Below, in pieces: positions 23,335-35,156 of a stretch of 64,000 bases of DNA. Below the pieces are notes generated by a model. It saw only the letters and a program-made list of their open reading frames with translations. It searched no databases and was not told where the DNA came from. Made by a program: the position numbers and the translations under genes. Where the stretch lies: the NCBI RefSeq assembly GCF_022682495.2, contig NC_071391.1, positions 42,065,998 through 42,129,997 on the forward strand, in the 5' to 3' direction. This stretch comes from Desmodus rotundus. Lineage: Eukaryota > Chordata > Mammalia > Chiroptera > Phyllostomidae. How positions within the stretch are numbered: position 1 is the first letter of the stretch; every line of letters begins with the position of its first letter.

Positions 23335-24270
23335 TAAGAGGATGTTGAATTTTGGCAAATTCTTTTTCTGCATCTATTGAGATCATCATACAATATTTAT
23401 CTTTCATTTAATTAATGTGGTGTATCAGATTGACTGATCTGTGAATATATTTGCAAATCATATATCTAATAACGGGTTAATATCCAAAATATATAGAAAA
23501 CTCATATAATCAATAACAAACCAAACCAACAGTCCAATTTAAAAAATGGACAGAAGATCTGAATAGCCATTTTTCCAAAGAAGACATACAGATGGACAAG
23601 AGGTAAATGAAATGATACTCAACATCATTAATCATCAGGAAAATGCAAATCTAAGCCACAATGAAATATCACCTTACACCTGTGAGAATGGCTATCACCA
23701 AAAAGACAAGAGATAACAAGTGTTGGTGAAGAAAAGAGAACCCTGTGCACTGTTGGTGGGAGTCTAAACTGGAGCAGCCGTATGAAAAAGAGTATAGCGT
23801 TTCCTCAAAAATTAACAATAGAACTACCATATATGATTTAGCAATTCCACTTCTGGACATTTATCTGAAGAACATGAAAACACTAACTTAGAATGATATA
23901 TGCATCCCTATGTTCACTGCAGCACTGTCGATAAGAGCCAAGATATGGATACAACCTAAGTGTCCACTAAGTGAACAGATAAAGAAATTGTAGTATATAT
24001 ACAAAATGGAATATTATTTAGCCATAAAAAAGAATGAAATCTTTCCATCTGCAACAACATGGATGGACCTCGAGGGCATTATGCTAAGTGAGGTCAGGCA
24101 GAGAAGGATAAATACTGTATGATCTCTCTTATATTCGGAATCTAAAAACAAAAACCAACCAACACAAAAAGCCAATAAAACCAAACTCATAGATTCAGAG
24201 CACAGATTGGTGTTTACCAGAGAAAGCAGGTGGGGAATAGGGGAAATGAGGTTTATTTTTGTGTTTTATT
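23335..24270. mobile_element. L1 fragment with inverted 5' part
   Basis: 23335-23450 is antisense ORF2 (TTTTTCTGCATCTATTGAGA, TTAATGTGGTGTATCAGATT). 23465-24270 is sense ORF2 end and 3'UTR (GGACAGAAGATCTGAATAGC, ATTTAGCCATAAAAAAGAAT). An inverted upstream piece joined to a sense downstream piece is the usual result of twin priming. Not coding. Confidence 0.7.
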
Positions 24271-24539
24271 TTTGAAGAGTTAGAAGCAAATGAGCAGAAT
24301 ATAATTCCTCAAGGTTTTCTGTTGTGTCTTGTTGCAATCATATCCATTTTAAAAAGCACTCAACAGATGATCATATATACAATGTTTATGTCTGCCTATT
24401 AGTAGATCTTACAGATTGATGGAAACTGTGCACAGAAGTTATTTCCTGACTCCTGACATCAAACACAAACCTCCAAAGCTTAAGAAAAGTCTGGGTTCAT
24501 TTAAAAAATAAAGTTTCAAGTAGCCCACCTTTGTTTACA

Positions 24540-25640
24540 GTATAAAAATTAAAAAAAAAATAAAGTTTCAAAGTGACAATGAGGTATCACTGAGTCCCAA
24601 TGAAACAATGAGATGTAGGCCCAGATACTTTAAAAATTAACACAAAGAGAGAAAAAGGGAAAAAGCTCACAGTCAATATGTTGAAAATAAAACAAGAAAA
24701 CAAGGAAGCACAAAAATTAAAAAATTAAAAATAGAAATAACAAAAATATTTATTGTAACAATAAATATACTGGGTAAAAGTTTAAACTCAACCAGATAAA
24801 CACTCAAGAGACATCCAAAACAAAAGAACTTCAAAGCTGAGAATAAAGGGATGATTAAAAATACAAGCAAATGTAAGCAATAAAATATGCATGAATATAC
24901 TGAATTAAAATATATATTAAATTAAAAGCACAAATCCATTAAAATAGAGGAAACTTTCAATGATTAAAGGTACAACTCATAATGAAGTATAACTATTATT
25001 AAATGTACCAAAAAATGTATTGAAATAGTTATAGCAAAACCCTCTGAAAAGATGAAATTAACAATGACAATAGAAATTGGAGACTAGAGTAACTTTCTCA
25101 GTCCTTAAAGAAAAAACCCTAAAATTAATTACTAAGATAGTGCATATAAGTAACATGCTTAGTCTGATATATAAACCAAACAGAATGTAGTTTATATTCA
25201 GGCACTGACGAGAATGCTTCAGAAAAGCTACTTATTAGGCTACAAAAGAAAAAAACCTCCTCAATAAATAAAAATAATATAGAGTGGTACAGACCACATA
25301 TACTACCAAAATGAAAAACAGAATTTATCCAGAGAAAAGAACACTCTCAATTACTTTGCAATTTAAATGTTGCTGCTAAAAAACAATTCACATTAAAAAC
25401 ATTGCTCATCATGGAGCTCATCATAGCAAGTTCAGTCTCTACTGTGAGGCAATGTCAAAGCCTTACGTACATAATTAAACAAAAATGAGATGAATTAAAC
25501 ATTCAATTCTGTGGGAAAAAGCAACAAAATATACTAGAGATTTATAGGTTACAAATACGTTAATAAATTAGTATACATAATTATAGAGCTCGGAGGACAA
25601 GTAAACATGATATACTTGCACTTAGGATACAGGACGGTTA
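24540..25640. other. AT-rich intronic/5' sequence, nothing recognised
   Basis: Very A/T-rich with many A-runs. Short ORFs here are low-complexity by composition. No exon or repeat family is clear enough to name. Confidence 0.5.
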
Positions 25641-25645
25641 AAAGT

Positions 25646-25899
25646 CAGGAATTTTCAATCTTTTTTATTTCATAGCACACAACTAATTACTAAAATTGTG
25701 TGGCACACTAAAAATATATTTTTTGCCAATCTGACAAAAAATAGGTATAATTTTGATTCATTCACATCGGATGGCTATTGTTGTATTGGCTATTGTCATT
25801 TTTAATTTGACAATCTAAGGGAAATGAGGTCAGTGCCCCAGACTAGTCAAATATCGCATGTTTTAATCATTCTTGTGGCACACCGGTTGAAAATTGCTG
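25646..25899. mobile_element. hAT-like MITE with inverted ends
   Basis: A 254-bp element with ends CAGGAATTTTCAATC and (reverse complement) CAGCAATTTTCAACC. The interior is AT-rich with a paired TGGCACAC motif near each end. The flanking 8-mers TTAAAAGT and GTTTAGGT agree only partly, so this copy looks older than the one at 17252. Confidence 0.6.
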
Positions 25900-26479
25900 G
25901 TTTAGGTGATAGAAGGGCCAAGGTTTGTCGCTGACAGCCAGGAGCTTAAGTGCTCTCTACTTGATGAATACCGAAATAAACAAAGTCAAGAACTATTTCA
26001 ATTTAAACTGAATAGCCGCCTTAGAGGATGACGGCGGGACTCAGCCTGAAGAATTAAGAAGGTGAGCCAAAGGCACTGAGGAAGGGCTCAGTAAAGCGCA
26101 GGTGACAGGGATCTGGAGACTTGCAGTAAACAACCAGGTGACACAAATTCAAAGAATTTTACAGTTTCAAGGAATTTGAACAGGCGTTTATTATGCTAAG
26201 AATGTTGTTTTCAATCCAATAGATTTTAGGTAGGCAGTAGCCTGAGGTAAGGAGAGCCTTTCAGATTAGCTCAGAAAAGGAGGAGCAGAAAACAGTTTGG
26301 AAATCAGTGTCAGAAAAAAGACAGACGCCTGCAGGTTTTAATGTTTGGGGGGTTGTGGCTAGGAATAATTGGGGAAGCAAGGCAAGTTGGAATGAACTTT
26401 TCTCCATTTTCTTTCCCAGTTGGCGGATCCAGTCACACTTGTTATTTCCGCGAGAACTCAATACCAGTCATTCCAAAAC

Positions 26480-27230
26480 CAGCTAAGATACATTCCCCAG
26501 GTTGAGCCCCTGGAAACTGCCCCATCGCGGAATGGAAGACACAGCAGCGAGACGAAATTCCTGGTTTAGCAGAAGCAGACCTAGAGCCCAGCTGTCCTGC
26601 TCCACTCCTCAAACCCTCTTAGCGCTGCTCTCCCACACACTAACACCCCTCCGCAGCCCTCGCCTCGCCTCCATCCCAGTCCACTCGCACCCACCCAGCT
26701 TCTCCCGCAGACACTGCGGAACGCGGTATTGGAATCCCGGTAACTGCGAACTAGCCGAGCAGACGCCCCCTAGTGGGACTCCCAATTCCGTGCACCCGCG
26801 TCCGGCAGATACCTGCGAGCAAGCCTTCCCGCCCCGGCTCTGCTCAGGCACCCCCAGGCGTCAGTTCCGAGGAACGCCACAGAAGTCGCATTCGTGGCTG
26901 GCGAAGGGAGTTGCAGTAGCCAATCACACCACAAACAGGAAGCGCCGGCCCCAACTGGTGCATACACGCCACAGCCGAGCCGGACCTGTGTCTTACAAAT
27001 GCCAACGCAAGCCCACCGCCTATTCCCGCGCACGCGCACCAGCGTGGAAGGAGCACCCAGACTCCCGTGCGGCCCAGCGGGGCTATAAAGTAGACCGAGG
27101 TGGGCAGTTCCTCGTCTCTCCCACTTCCCTACGGCCCGCCTACTTCGTAGACTTACTTCCAGCCTTCCGGCCACGAACGGACGGACGGAAGCCCGGTTTC
27201 CGAAGACGGGCGTCAGAAATTTATGTCGCT
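26480..27230 (-). promoter_or_regulatory. CpG island, probable ZNF215 promoter
   Basis: Dense CpG over about 750 bp. It contains an NRF1-like CGCGCACGCGC near 27028, ETS-like CTTCCGG near 27163, a GCTATAAAG near 27081 (plus strand), and a possible minus-strand donor CGCAG|GTATCT near 26815 that could end a 5'UTR exon. It lies about 5 kb upstream of the SCAN exon and 4.7 kb from OR2D3, similar to the human spacing as I recall it. Orientation is inferred from the gene. The long ORFs inside it are a by-product of GC content. Confidence 0.65.
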
Positions 27231-27869
27231 AACCCAATTCCATCCAGGAAAATTGGCCAAAACCTTTCTTACCTTCTACCTGCCAGACCCCACCCTCCTG
27301 ATTGGCTTGAAACCAAAAATCAATGCCATAATTTCTACAGAATACCGTCTTGCATATAACATGGTTTTCGCTGACTGATTCACTGATTCACTCATTCAGT
27401 TTTGCATCATGGTAAAAGATTTTGCAGAAGATCGTGAGCTCAGGTTTGGCTTTTTGAGTATAAGACACGTTGTGACATCCAAGAAGCATTGTCTAATAGA
27501 CAAATCACTGGCATCTGGATCTTAGAGGTGTTGGGAGTAAACATGTAAAATTTGTGTCATTTCTGGGTAGAGGGTAATTGATGCCATGAGTGGGAGGCGA
27601 TATAACATACAGACAGACAGAGATAGAGAAAATAAGAGAGGGTATTGAGCCTCAGAGGAAGATCTCAAACTAGTCAATCATGTAAAGCCTCTAGGGAGGG
27701 AACTATAAATCTAGGTCATGAGCTGACCAAGAACAAGATGTGGAACTAAATTTTTTATTTTGTTGCAACCTCCTCTGTACCCATTACTATCATAAGTGAT
27801 TTACAAGCATCATCTCAATCATCACCACACTACTATAAGGTACAGGTTGTCATCCCCCAAGTTATTGAA
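27231..27869. other. Intergenic, MIR-like fragment at right end
   Basis: No gene. 27775-27869 holds a decayed MIR/L2-like stretch (AGTGATTTACAAGCATCATC, then ACTATAAGGTACAGGTTGTC). Confidence 0.4.
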
Positions 27870-29309
27870 ACTAAAAGATGGCACAGCAAAGGTTCAAGCT
27901 CAGATCACTTCATACTTGTCCCACAGCTACTCTCTCAATGCTGTAAGATTTAGAGCTAAGAGATGACAGAATGGTGGAATGATATTTTCTGAGACTGAGG
28001 GTATGACGTGTGCCATGAATTGTTTGTGATGGGACCGGCCTTTATAAAAGTCATATTTAACTATCTAGGCAAAATAAAAATTTAACCTGGAAGTATTGCC
28101 GGTAAACATGTCAGACATTGTCTTGAGTCAATTAAGAGTGCAGGGAAATGGAAAATGCACTAAGTAGGGGGGAGAATGATCAGCCTTCCTTTCATACCTC
28201 TCGGACACATGAAGTTTCTGACCATGTATCTCCACTGAAACCCAGACGGTCCTCTCTAATGGAACAAGGGTCATTTTCAGGTTGCAGTCACCTCACAGGA
28301 GGTCTAGTTATTGTGATGGCACACCTTTATAAGGTATCTCTCTGTTCCTCCTCTTGATTGAGTTTATTATGATTCGAATGTCAGTGGCTTTTCTCATCAG
28401 AAGCCACAGAACCCAGAAGACAGTGAAAAATCATCTTTAACATGCTAAAGGAAATACACTCTTCAATTGAGAATTGGTGTTACAGTAGCTCTAGGTTAGG
28501 AAAACTTAAAGCTGTTCATTGTAATCCCTAGAGAAGAGCTAAAAAACCATGACTCTTACTGTATAGATAAAGGTCTCCAAAGCCACCTGGAACCAGATCC
28601 TTCAGATCCATAGAATTGTTTGTTACAAACTCCATTCCCTTTTCTCATCATGAAATTCAGCTCTTCTGATATATTGGTTCACTTCTTATGAACTAATCTA
28701 TCTGCATTAAAAGAAAACACACACAGAGAGAAACTTGACCTGACTTAAGCCAACACTTTCCCTAGACCACTTCTAGACTCACTCAGCAAATTTATGTTGC
28801 GAATTGAATGAGGCAGATACTGTACGAGCAATTGGGAGTATATCAGTAAACACAATCGGATGAAGGCTGTCTTAATGTTGAACAGAAGATTCCCTATGCT
28901 AAACTAGTGTATCTCATCACTTAAAGCTCTGTGTTACACACATGCTCAGAATATTGTGTTGTGTAGATTGTGCATTGCACTAGTCAGTCTGGAATTTTTA
29001 AGTAGTCAAGACATTAGTGGAGATAATTTGGTTTCATAGGCTATATGTAATGGACATTTGTCAATTTCTGGCTTCTGATCATTGAATACCCTTTCTATGT
29101 TTATAGTTTTCTGTGAATTTGGGGGGATTTTAGAGTGTGCCTCACTCCACAGAACTTGAATATTACCCAAAATCCACTTTGTCTTCATTGCAGCTAGGGC
29201 ATACATAGCATGTAACTTGCACTCAATTAGCTAGGCCCAGTCTACACTTTAAATTAAGAGGCAGTAATATAAGAAAGCAAAGACAGCAAACCGTTTCTTG
29301 TATTTTTGA

Positions 29310-30145
29310 AAAATAGACATTTTAAAGCAGTTTCGGGTTTACAGGAAAATTGCAAAGATATAGTACAGTGAGCTCCCATATACCTCCTCACTTTTCCCTA
29401 TTATTTTTCTAACTTTACTTTTATTGTTGACACTATTACAGATGTCCCTATTTCTCCACCCTTTGCACACCTCCATCCAGTCCCTACCCCCCCCCCCCCC
29501 CCCCCCCCCCCCCGTCCCGGCCATCACCACACTGTTCTCTGTGTCTGTGGGTTATGCATATATGTTCTTGGGCTAATCCCTTCACCTTCTTTCATGCAGT
29601 CTTCTCTCCCTGCTCCCCTCTGACAGCTGTCAGTCTGTTCCATGTACCCATGCCTCTGTTCTATTTCGTTCATCAGTTTGTCTTACATTATTATGGTACT
29701 TTTGTTACATTTAGGAAAATAACATTGATATCTTATTATTAAGTAAAGTGCATACTTTATTCAGATTTCTTTAGGATTTTTTTGGTATTATTATTAATTT
29801 TTTAATGATCCTTTTTCTGATCCATCAAAATACTGTTACATTGAGTTGTCAGGCCTCCATAGGTTCCTCTTGGCTGTGACACTTTCTCAGACTTGTTTTC
29901 CATAACCTTTACAGCTTTGAGGAGTACTGGTCATATATTTTATGGGAAACTCATCTATGAGAATTTTCCTGATGTTCTTCCCATGAGTAGGTTCAGGTTA
30001 TGAGTTTGGGGAAGGCAGATCACAGAGAAAGTGCTGTTTCCATCATATCAGCTGAAGGAGACATACTTTCAACAAGACTTATCATTGTTGACGTTAGCCT
30101 TGATCATCTGACTAAGGTAGTGTTTTTCATCACACAATTTCTTTT
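29310..30145 (-). mobile_element. Old L1 3' part, antisense
   Basis: Shows the antisense L1 3' pattern ATTTTAAAGCAGTTTCGGGT, TTGCAAAGATATAGTACAG, CTCCCATATACC, and farther on TTGACGTTAGCCTTGATCAT. The same fragment occurs at 38130-38920 and 55020-55815 as part of the duplicated segment. Confidence 0.65.
29487..29513. repeat. Poly-C tract (27 nt)
   Basis: Uninterrupted run of 27 C. The homologous positions in the two younger copies (near 38308-38326 and 55198-55216) are interrupted C-rich sequence, so the run arose or expanded in this copy. It is also a place where base calls may be unreliable. Confidence 0.9.
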
Positions 30146-31312
30146 TTTTTTTTTTCTTTTTATGTCAGTGGCAGAGGAAGCAGCAACATCCCAATTTCCA
30201 GTTTCAGCAGAGCAGCAGCTCCAGAATCACCCTGCACTGATGGTGTTGGCAGGGTAATTGCGCCATCTAGTGTTGGATGGTAGTTCTGTGATACCGTTTG
30301 GGCCTGTGGTTCTGGCTGAGGACCAGAATACCAGGATCGCCATTTTCCATTATTTGTCCTTTTACATTTAATCATGCATACTCAGTTCCTCTTACTTGCC
30401 ACTAAGAGCCCTGGCTGAGACATGACATTTACTATGATTTTGGGGTGTGCATACTAAGTATTTCTTTCTCTAGAAGCTTTCTGGCCCTTTATTCCCCCTC
30501 TCCCTCCATAGAGTGAGAGAGAGTGGTTTGAAGCAGACTGCTTTTCTTTGGTAGTGTGAGAAAGGCCCAGTAGCATCTATTTTGAAGGAATAAACAGGAG
30601 CATGATTCTCTCAGCGTTTCAGTTGTCCATTGCCTCATCACAAACCCTCTCAAACATAGTGCCTTAAAACGGTAATTGTTTTATTTTGCTCAGGATTCTG
30701 TGGGTTTGGAATTTGGACAGTGGGGATGGAAATTATGTTAGATAAAGGAATTTTAGCAGAAAAAGGGGATGGTTGTGTGAGAATTGATTTGGGGCAAATA
30801 TGGGAACTGACTTCAATGAGTTGTGGTCTAGAAGGATACTAAAAAAATTGTCCTAGGAATAAAACTAGAAAAAGTGAGTTGAAGGTACATGAAAATCGGT
30901 TTTGACCTACCCTGAGGAACACATTTGTAATAGAAAAACTATATATGAAAGAGAACAACCCAAGAGAGTCAGGAGCTATATCATTCTTCTTTAGGCAAAT
31001 GCTACATACTTATTCAATAAAAAAATATTATAGAGTAGTTTAGGCCTCAGACATATGGTTGGAATAGAAGACTGTTGAATTCATTTTTTACTCTGATACC
31101 CCCAAATTATATGAAATTTGGATGGATAATACAAAAAACTTTTTGGGGAGGTTTCAGGAGAGAACATTATGAACTATCAAATATTATTACCTCTAGTACT
31201 TTTCACAAAATGAAATATTATGGTACATGATCCCAGTATTAAAAACTCTTCCAGATATTTTGACTGTTTTAGTCAGAGCCTATTCCTGGGACATCTAAAC
31301 TTGAAACATCTT

Positions 31313-31882
31313 TGATATTAGAATCATGCAAGCATTCATATTTCAATATAACCCAGTTTAAACTTCCTAGACTCCATTGTCACCATGGTAAAAACATGTC
31401 CATGTTACATGAATTAACCACAAACTCCTTCAAGATAACATGAGAGTTTTCATATTCAGGATATAACATACCTTTTCATCCTTTTATTTTTTTCCACTAT
31501 GTTCTAGATTCGAGTACAGTATTCACAGTTTCTAGAATATGTCCTTCACGTTCATGCTTTTTAAAAAAATGTCTTTATAAAAAGATTCTATTTATTTATT
31601 TTTAGACACAGGGGGAAGGAGGGAGAGAGAAAGAAACATCAGTGTGCAGTTGCCTCTAGCACACAGTTCACTGGGGACCTGGCCCACAACCCAGGCATGC
31701 TCCATGAGTGTGAATCTAACCAGTCATCCTTTGGTTTGCAGGCAGGAGCTTAAGCCACTGAGCCACACCAGACAGGGCCTCATGCTTGTTTTTTTTTGAA
31801 ATGACCTAGTTCATGACTGCCTATCCAAGTTCTGCTCCTCTTTTAAGAATGTTACCATAGCTGGTAAAGTGACACCCAGAGG
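31313..31882. other. OR2D3 3' flank, no gene
   Basis: Single-copy sequence in this window to the right of the 3.4-kb segment, containing a Ves-like SINE. Nothing else recognised. Confidence 0.5.
31586..31779 (-). mobile_element. Ves-like bat SINE
   Basis: Minus-strand copy: GTGTGGCTCAGTGGCTTAAG head, a decayed box B, CATGCCTGGGTTGTGGGCCA, then a purine-rich tail and AAATAAATAAA. TCATGCTT occurs on both sides (about 31552 and 31780) and may be the target duplication. Confidence 0.8.
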
Positions 31883-32827
31883 TCACTGCCCCTGAGAAAA
31901 AGTCTTTCTTCTCATTAGTTTCCTGAGAGCCCCTTTCACATCCTTGTTTCGCAGGCTATAAATTATGGGGTTCAACATTGGCGTCACCACTGTATAAAAC
32001 ACGGATATCATCTTATCCCGCTCTTTGGTGGTCTTGGAGTTTGGCTGCATGTAGCTGAATATTCCTGACCCATAGAAAAGGATGACGACAACGAGGTGGG
32101 AGCCACAGGTGGAGAAAGCCTTGAGCTTGCCCTCCCCTGACTGCATCTGGATCACAGTGGAGATAATATGACAGTAGGAGACAAGGATCAGGGAGACAGG
32201 AGCTAGGAGAATGACCACACCCATTGCAAAGGTGCCCATTTCAGTGCTGTAGGTGTCTGCCGAAGCCACCTTCAGGAGTGCAGGAGGTTCACAAAAGTAG
32301 TGGTTTACAATGTTCTGCCCTCGATAAGGAAGCTGAAAGGTGAAGGTGGTGTCCACCAGAGACACTATTGTCCCACTGGCCCAGGATGCTAGCGCCAACT
32401 GGAGACACACCTGTTGTGTCATGACGGTGGAATAGTGCAGGGGCTTGCAGACAGCCACATACTGGTCATAGGACATCACCGCCAGCAGCGCACACTCTGT
32501 GCACCCCACCAGAAGGGAGACAAATATCTGGGCCACGCACCCTCCAAAAGAAATAGTTTTCCTATTTACCAGGAAGTGGACCAACACCTGAGGGACAATG
32601 CTAGTAGAGAAGCAAAGATCTGCAAAAGACAGGTTTCGAAGAAACAAATACATGGGCGTGTGAAGTCGAGAATCCATGAAGATGAGAATGATGATGAGCA
32701 GGTTTCCAAGCACAGTCAACAGATAAATGATGAGGAAAAGAATAAACAGCAGGATCTGGGTCTGCAAGTCCCGTGAAAGGCCGAGGAAGATGAACTCAGC
32801 CACAAAGGTCTGGTTTTCTTCTCCCAT
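31883..32827 (-). CDS. OR2D3: Olfactory receptor 2D3 ortholog with altered DRY motif
   Basis: A single-exon class II odorant receptor of 314 residues, a normal length. It starts MGEENQT (N-glycosylation site at 5-7) as human OR2D3 does, and follows it closely. Seven membrane segments are apparent. Landmarks: [18 protein letters not shown] (TM2), [11 protein letters not shown] (extracellular loop 2), [10 protein letters not shown] (TM6 entry), [12 protein letters not shown] (TM7). The odd point is [10 protein letters not shown] in place of MAYDRYVAIC: the TM3 arginine of the DRY motif is Gln (codon CAG), consistent with a CGG-to-CAG change at a CpG. The frame is open throughout, so it looks expressible, but G-protein coupling may be altered. 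It is transcribed in the same direction as ZNF215, as in human. Confidence 0.95.
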   Translation of the reverse strand: MGEENQTFVAEFIFLGLSRDLQTQILLFILFLIIYLLTVLGNLLIIILIFMDSRLHTPMYLFLRNLSFADLCFSTSIVPQVLVHFLVNRKTISFGGCVAQIFVSLLVGCTECALLAVMSYDQYVAVCKPLHYSTVMTQQVCLQLALASWASGTIVSLVDTTFTFQLPYRGQNIVNHYFCEPPALLKVASADTYSTEMGTFAMGVVILLAPVSLILVSYCHIISTVIQMQSGEGKLKAFSTCGSHLVVVILFYGSGIFSYMQPNSKTTKERDKMISVFYTVVTPMLNPIIYSLRNKDVKGALRKLMRRKTFSQGQ

Positions 32828-33020
32828 TCAGAGTTATGCCTATTTACCTGTTTGGACCCACCACCAAGAAAAACTTTGGGTTACTGACCTCAAGTCCCGT
32901 AGAAGAGGCTTATTTAAAACTGACACCTACTTGGATATTTTTAGCTCTTTTGCCATCCAACTTGTTCTTATTAATGCTAAATATAACATTTTTATACTTA
33001 TTGGTTGTTACTTTTTACAG

Positions 33021-33252
33021 TAATTTATTTATTTATTTTTAGAGAGAAGGAAAGTGGGGAGAAAGAGAGAAAGAGAAACACCGATGTGAGTGCGAGAGAA
33101 ACACTGATGGGTTGCCTCTCATGTGTGCCCTGACCAGCACACTAATCAGGAAAACCAAACCACAGCCCAGGCATGTGGCCAGACTGGGACAGAACTAGCA
33201 AACTTTTGCCTTGTGGGACAATGCCCACCAAGTAAGCCACACTGGTCAGGGC
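33021..33252 (-). mobile_element. Ves-like bat SINE
   Basis: Minus-strand copy with CCCTGACCAGTGTGGCTTAC at the head and a purine-rich AAATAAATAAATTA tail. The interior is more diverged than at 15768. It lies about 200 bp upstream of the OR2D3 start and 57 bp from HAL1 copy B. Confidence 0.82.
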
Positions 33253-33296
33253 AGTGGTTGTAATTTAAATCCAGGTACAGACTGCACAGTAAATAT

Positions 33297-33309
33297 AAAG
33301 AACACTTGC
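33297..33309. repeat. Left target-site duplication of HAL1 copy B
   Basis: AAAGAACACTTGC, repeated exactly at 35157-35169 after the A-tail. Confidence 0.9.
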
Positions 33310-34061
33310 TGGGGAACCAAGATGGCGGCATAGGTGGACACACTGCGCCACCTCGCACAACCAGAGCTGATAGAGAATCGAACAGCGAAGGGGGTCCGAC
33401 ACCAAGGGGATGAAAGATAAACATTCGTCCAGACTGGTAGGAGGGGAGGAGACGGGCACCGGGGTGGAGGGGACTCGCGTGGCTGTGGCGGGACTGAGAC
33501 TGGCGGAGTGTGGGACGAATGGCGCAGGCAGTCCGAGCACTGGTGAACCCTGCGGCCACACATTCCCGCACAGATAAACTGAGAGGGCCGGACTCAGAGT
33601 GGCGGACAGTGGGGCGGGCAGAGCAGTGGGTAGGACCCCGAGGCCCCACATTGGCGCATAGATGAACCAGAAGAATAGTGGGGAGCGAAGTGGACCATGT
33701 AACCCAGGGCTCCAGCGCGGGGAAATAAAGCCTCAGACCTCTGATTGAAAATGCCCGTGGGGGTTGGGGCGGCAGCAGGAGAAACTCCCAGCCTCACAGG
33801 GGAGGTCATTGGAGAGACCCACAGGGGCCTAGAGTGTGCTCAGGCCCACCTGCTCAGGCACCAGCATAAGAGGGGCCCAGTTTGATTGTGGGTAGCGGAG
33901 TGGAAGATTGAAATCCGGAGGAGAGTGAAGCAGGACCCATTGCTCCCTCTTGGCCCCTCCCCCACGTACAGAGTCACAGCACAGCAACCAGCGTTACCCC
34001 ACCCCGGGAACACCTAAGGCTCCGCCCCTTAAAGTAACAGACGCGCCAAGACAAAGAAAAA
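33310..34061 (+). promoter_or_regulatory. HAL1 5'UTR with tandem ~85-bp units and YY1-like start
   Basis: At least two related units can be aligned by eye. Each runs from a GGAG/GGACAG-type purine stretch through GGGCAGGCAG to a CACATT...ACAGATAAAC core. The cores recur near 33559-33578 and 33648-33667, and in copy A near 106-115 and 186-195. The region is CpG-rich and ends in an A-run before the ATG. The arrangement recalls monomer-repeat promoters of rodent L1, but the units are few and diverged. Confidence 0.6.
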
Positions 34062-34758
34062 ATGGCCCAAATGACAGAATACTTCAAAGCTCCAGAAAAA
34101 ATACAACTAAGCGAGGAAGAGATAGCCAGCCTATCGCATGCACAGTTCAAAACACTGGTTATCAAGATGCTCACAGAATTGGTTGAATCTGTTCGAAAAC
34201 CAGATGAAAAAATGAAGCCTATGCTAAGAGAAACAAAGGAAAATGTACAGGGAAGCAATAGTGATGCGAAGGAAACTGGGACTGAAATCAACGGTGTGGA
34301 CCAGAAGGAAGAAAGAAACATCCAACCAGAAAAGAATGAAGAAACAAGAATTTGGAAAAATGAGGAGAGGCTTAAACCTCCAGGACATCTTGAAACATTC
34401 CAACATCCGAATTAGAGGGGTGCCAGAAGGAGAAGAGGAAGAACAAAAAATTGAAAACTTATTTGAACAAATAATGAAGGAGAACTTCCCCAGTCTGGCA
34501 AAGGAAATAGACTTCCAGGAAGTCCAGGAAGCTCAGAGAGTCCCAAAGAAGCTGGACCCAAGGAGGAACACACCAAGGCACATCATAATTACATTACCCA
34601 AGATTAAACGCAAGGACCTACATCCAAGATTACTGTATCCAGCAAAGCTATCATTTAGAATGGAAGGGAAGATAAAGTGCTTCTCAGATAAGGTCAAGTT
34701 AAAGGAGTTCATCATCACCAAGCCCTTATTATATGAAATGTTAAAGGGAGTTACCTAA
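34062..34758 (+). pseudogene. HAL1 copy B ORF1 remnant
   Basis: Aligned to the intact ORF1 of copy A, it carries a 2-bp loss near 34375 (GGCTTAAACC for GGCTTAGGAACC), which shifts the frame, and about 141 bp missing at about 34608. The latter removes 47 codons of the C-terminal domain (from the QKERILEAAREK region through VFQVMK) without a further frame change. The total of 697 nt against 840 nt matches these two events. Not functional. Confidence 0.88.
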
Positions 34759-35156
34759 GAAAAAGAAGATCAAAAACAGGAACAGTAAAAATGACAGCAA
34801 ACTCACAGTTATTAACGACCACACCTAAAACCAAAACAAGAGCAAACTAGGCAAACAACTAGGACAGGAACAGAACCATAGAGATGGAGATCACATGGAG
34901 GGTTGTCAACAGGAGAGTGGGAGGAGGAGAGGGGGGGAAAGGTACAGAGAATAAGTAGCATAGATGATAGGTGGAAAATAGACAGGGGGAGGGTAAAAAT
35001 AGTGTAGGAAATGTAGAAGCCAAATCACTCATAAGTATGACCCATGGACATGAACTATAGGGGGGGAATGTGGGAGGGAGGGGGTGGGCAGGATGGAGTG
35101 GAGTGTGGGGGATGGGACAACTGTAATAGCATAATCAGTAAATATATTTAAAAAAA

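Larger units (their letters stand above)
27870..31312 (+). repeat. Older copy of a 3.4-kb intergenic segment (copy 1 of 3)
   Basis: Collinear and highly similar to 36690-40130 and 53580-57020, starting near GCACAGC-GGTTCAAG and ending at TTGAAACATCTTT. It differs from the other two by scattered substitutions and small indels, whereas those two are nearly identical to each other, so this copy split off earlier. It carries no gene. Inside it are an old antisense L1 3' part (29310-30145) and a 27-C run (29487-29513) that the other copies lack. Confidence 0.9.
32828..33309. other. OR2D3 upstream flank with Ves SINE
   Basis: Upstream region of OR2D3, ending at the left target duplication of HAL1 copy B. 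33021-33252 is SINE; the rest is unassigned. No promoter element can be fixed by eye. Confidence 0.4.
33310..35156 (+). mobile_element. Full-length HAL1 element, copy B
   Basis: Bounded by a 13-bp direct repeat, so both ends are defined: about 1.85 kb from TGGGGAACCAAGATGGCGGC to the A-tail. It has a 5'UTR (33310-34061) with tandem units, an ORF1 remnant (34062-34758), then the same 3'UTR as copy A with no ORF2. The first bases include CAAGATGGCGGC, a YY1-type site in the place where human L1 has its YY1 start site. Standard target-primed reverse transcription explains the direct repeat and A-tail. Confidence 0.93.

Noticed and set aside
26502..27359. 285-residue ORF on the plus strand and long minus-strand ORFs in the CpG island
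   Set aside because: GC-rich sequence has few stops. No domain, a Pro/Arg/Ser-biased composition, and competing ORFs in several frames point to a promoter island, not a gene.
33146..33651. Long minus-strand ORFs up to 167 residues
   Set aside because: Antisense of the CpG-rich HAL1 5'UTR of copy B and part of the adjacent SINE; no domain.
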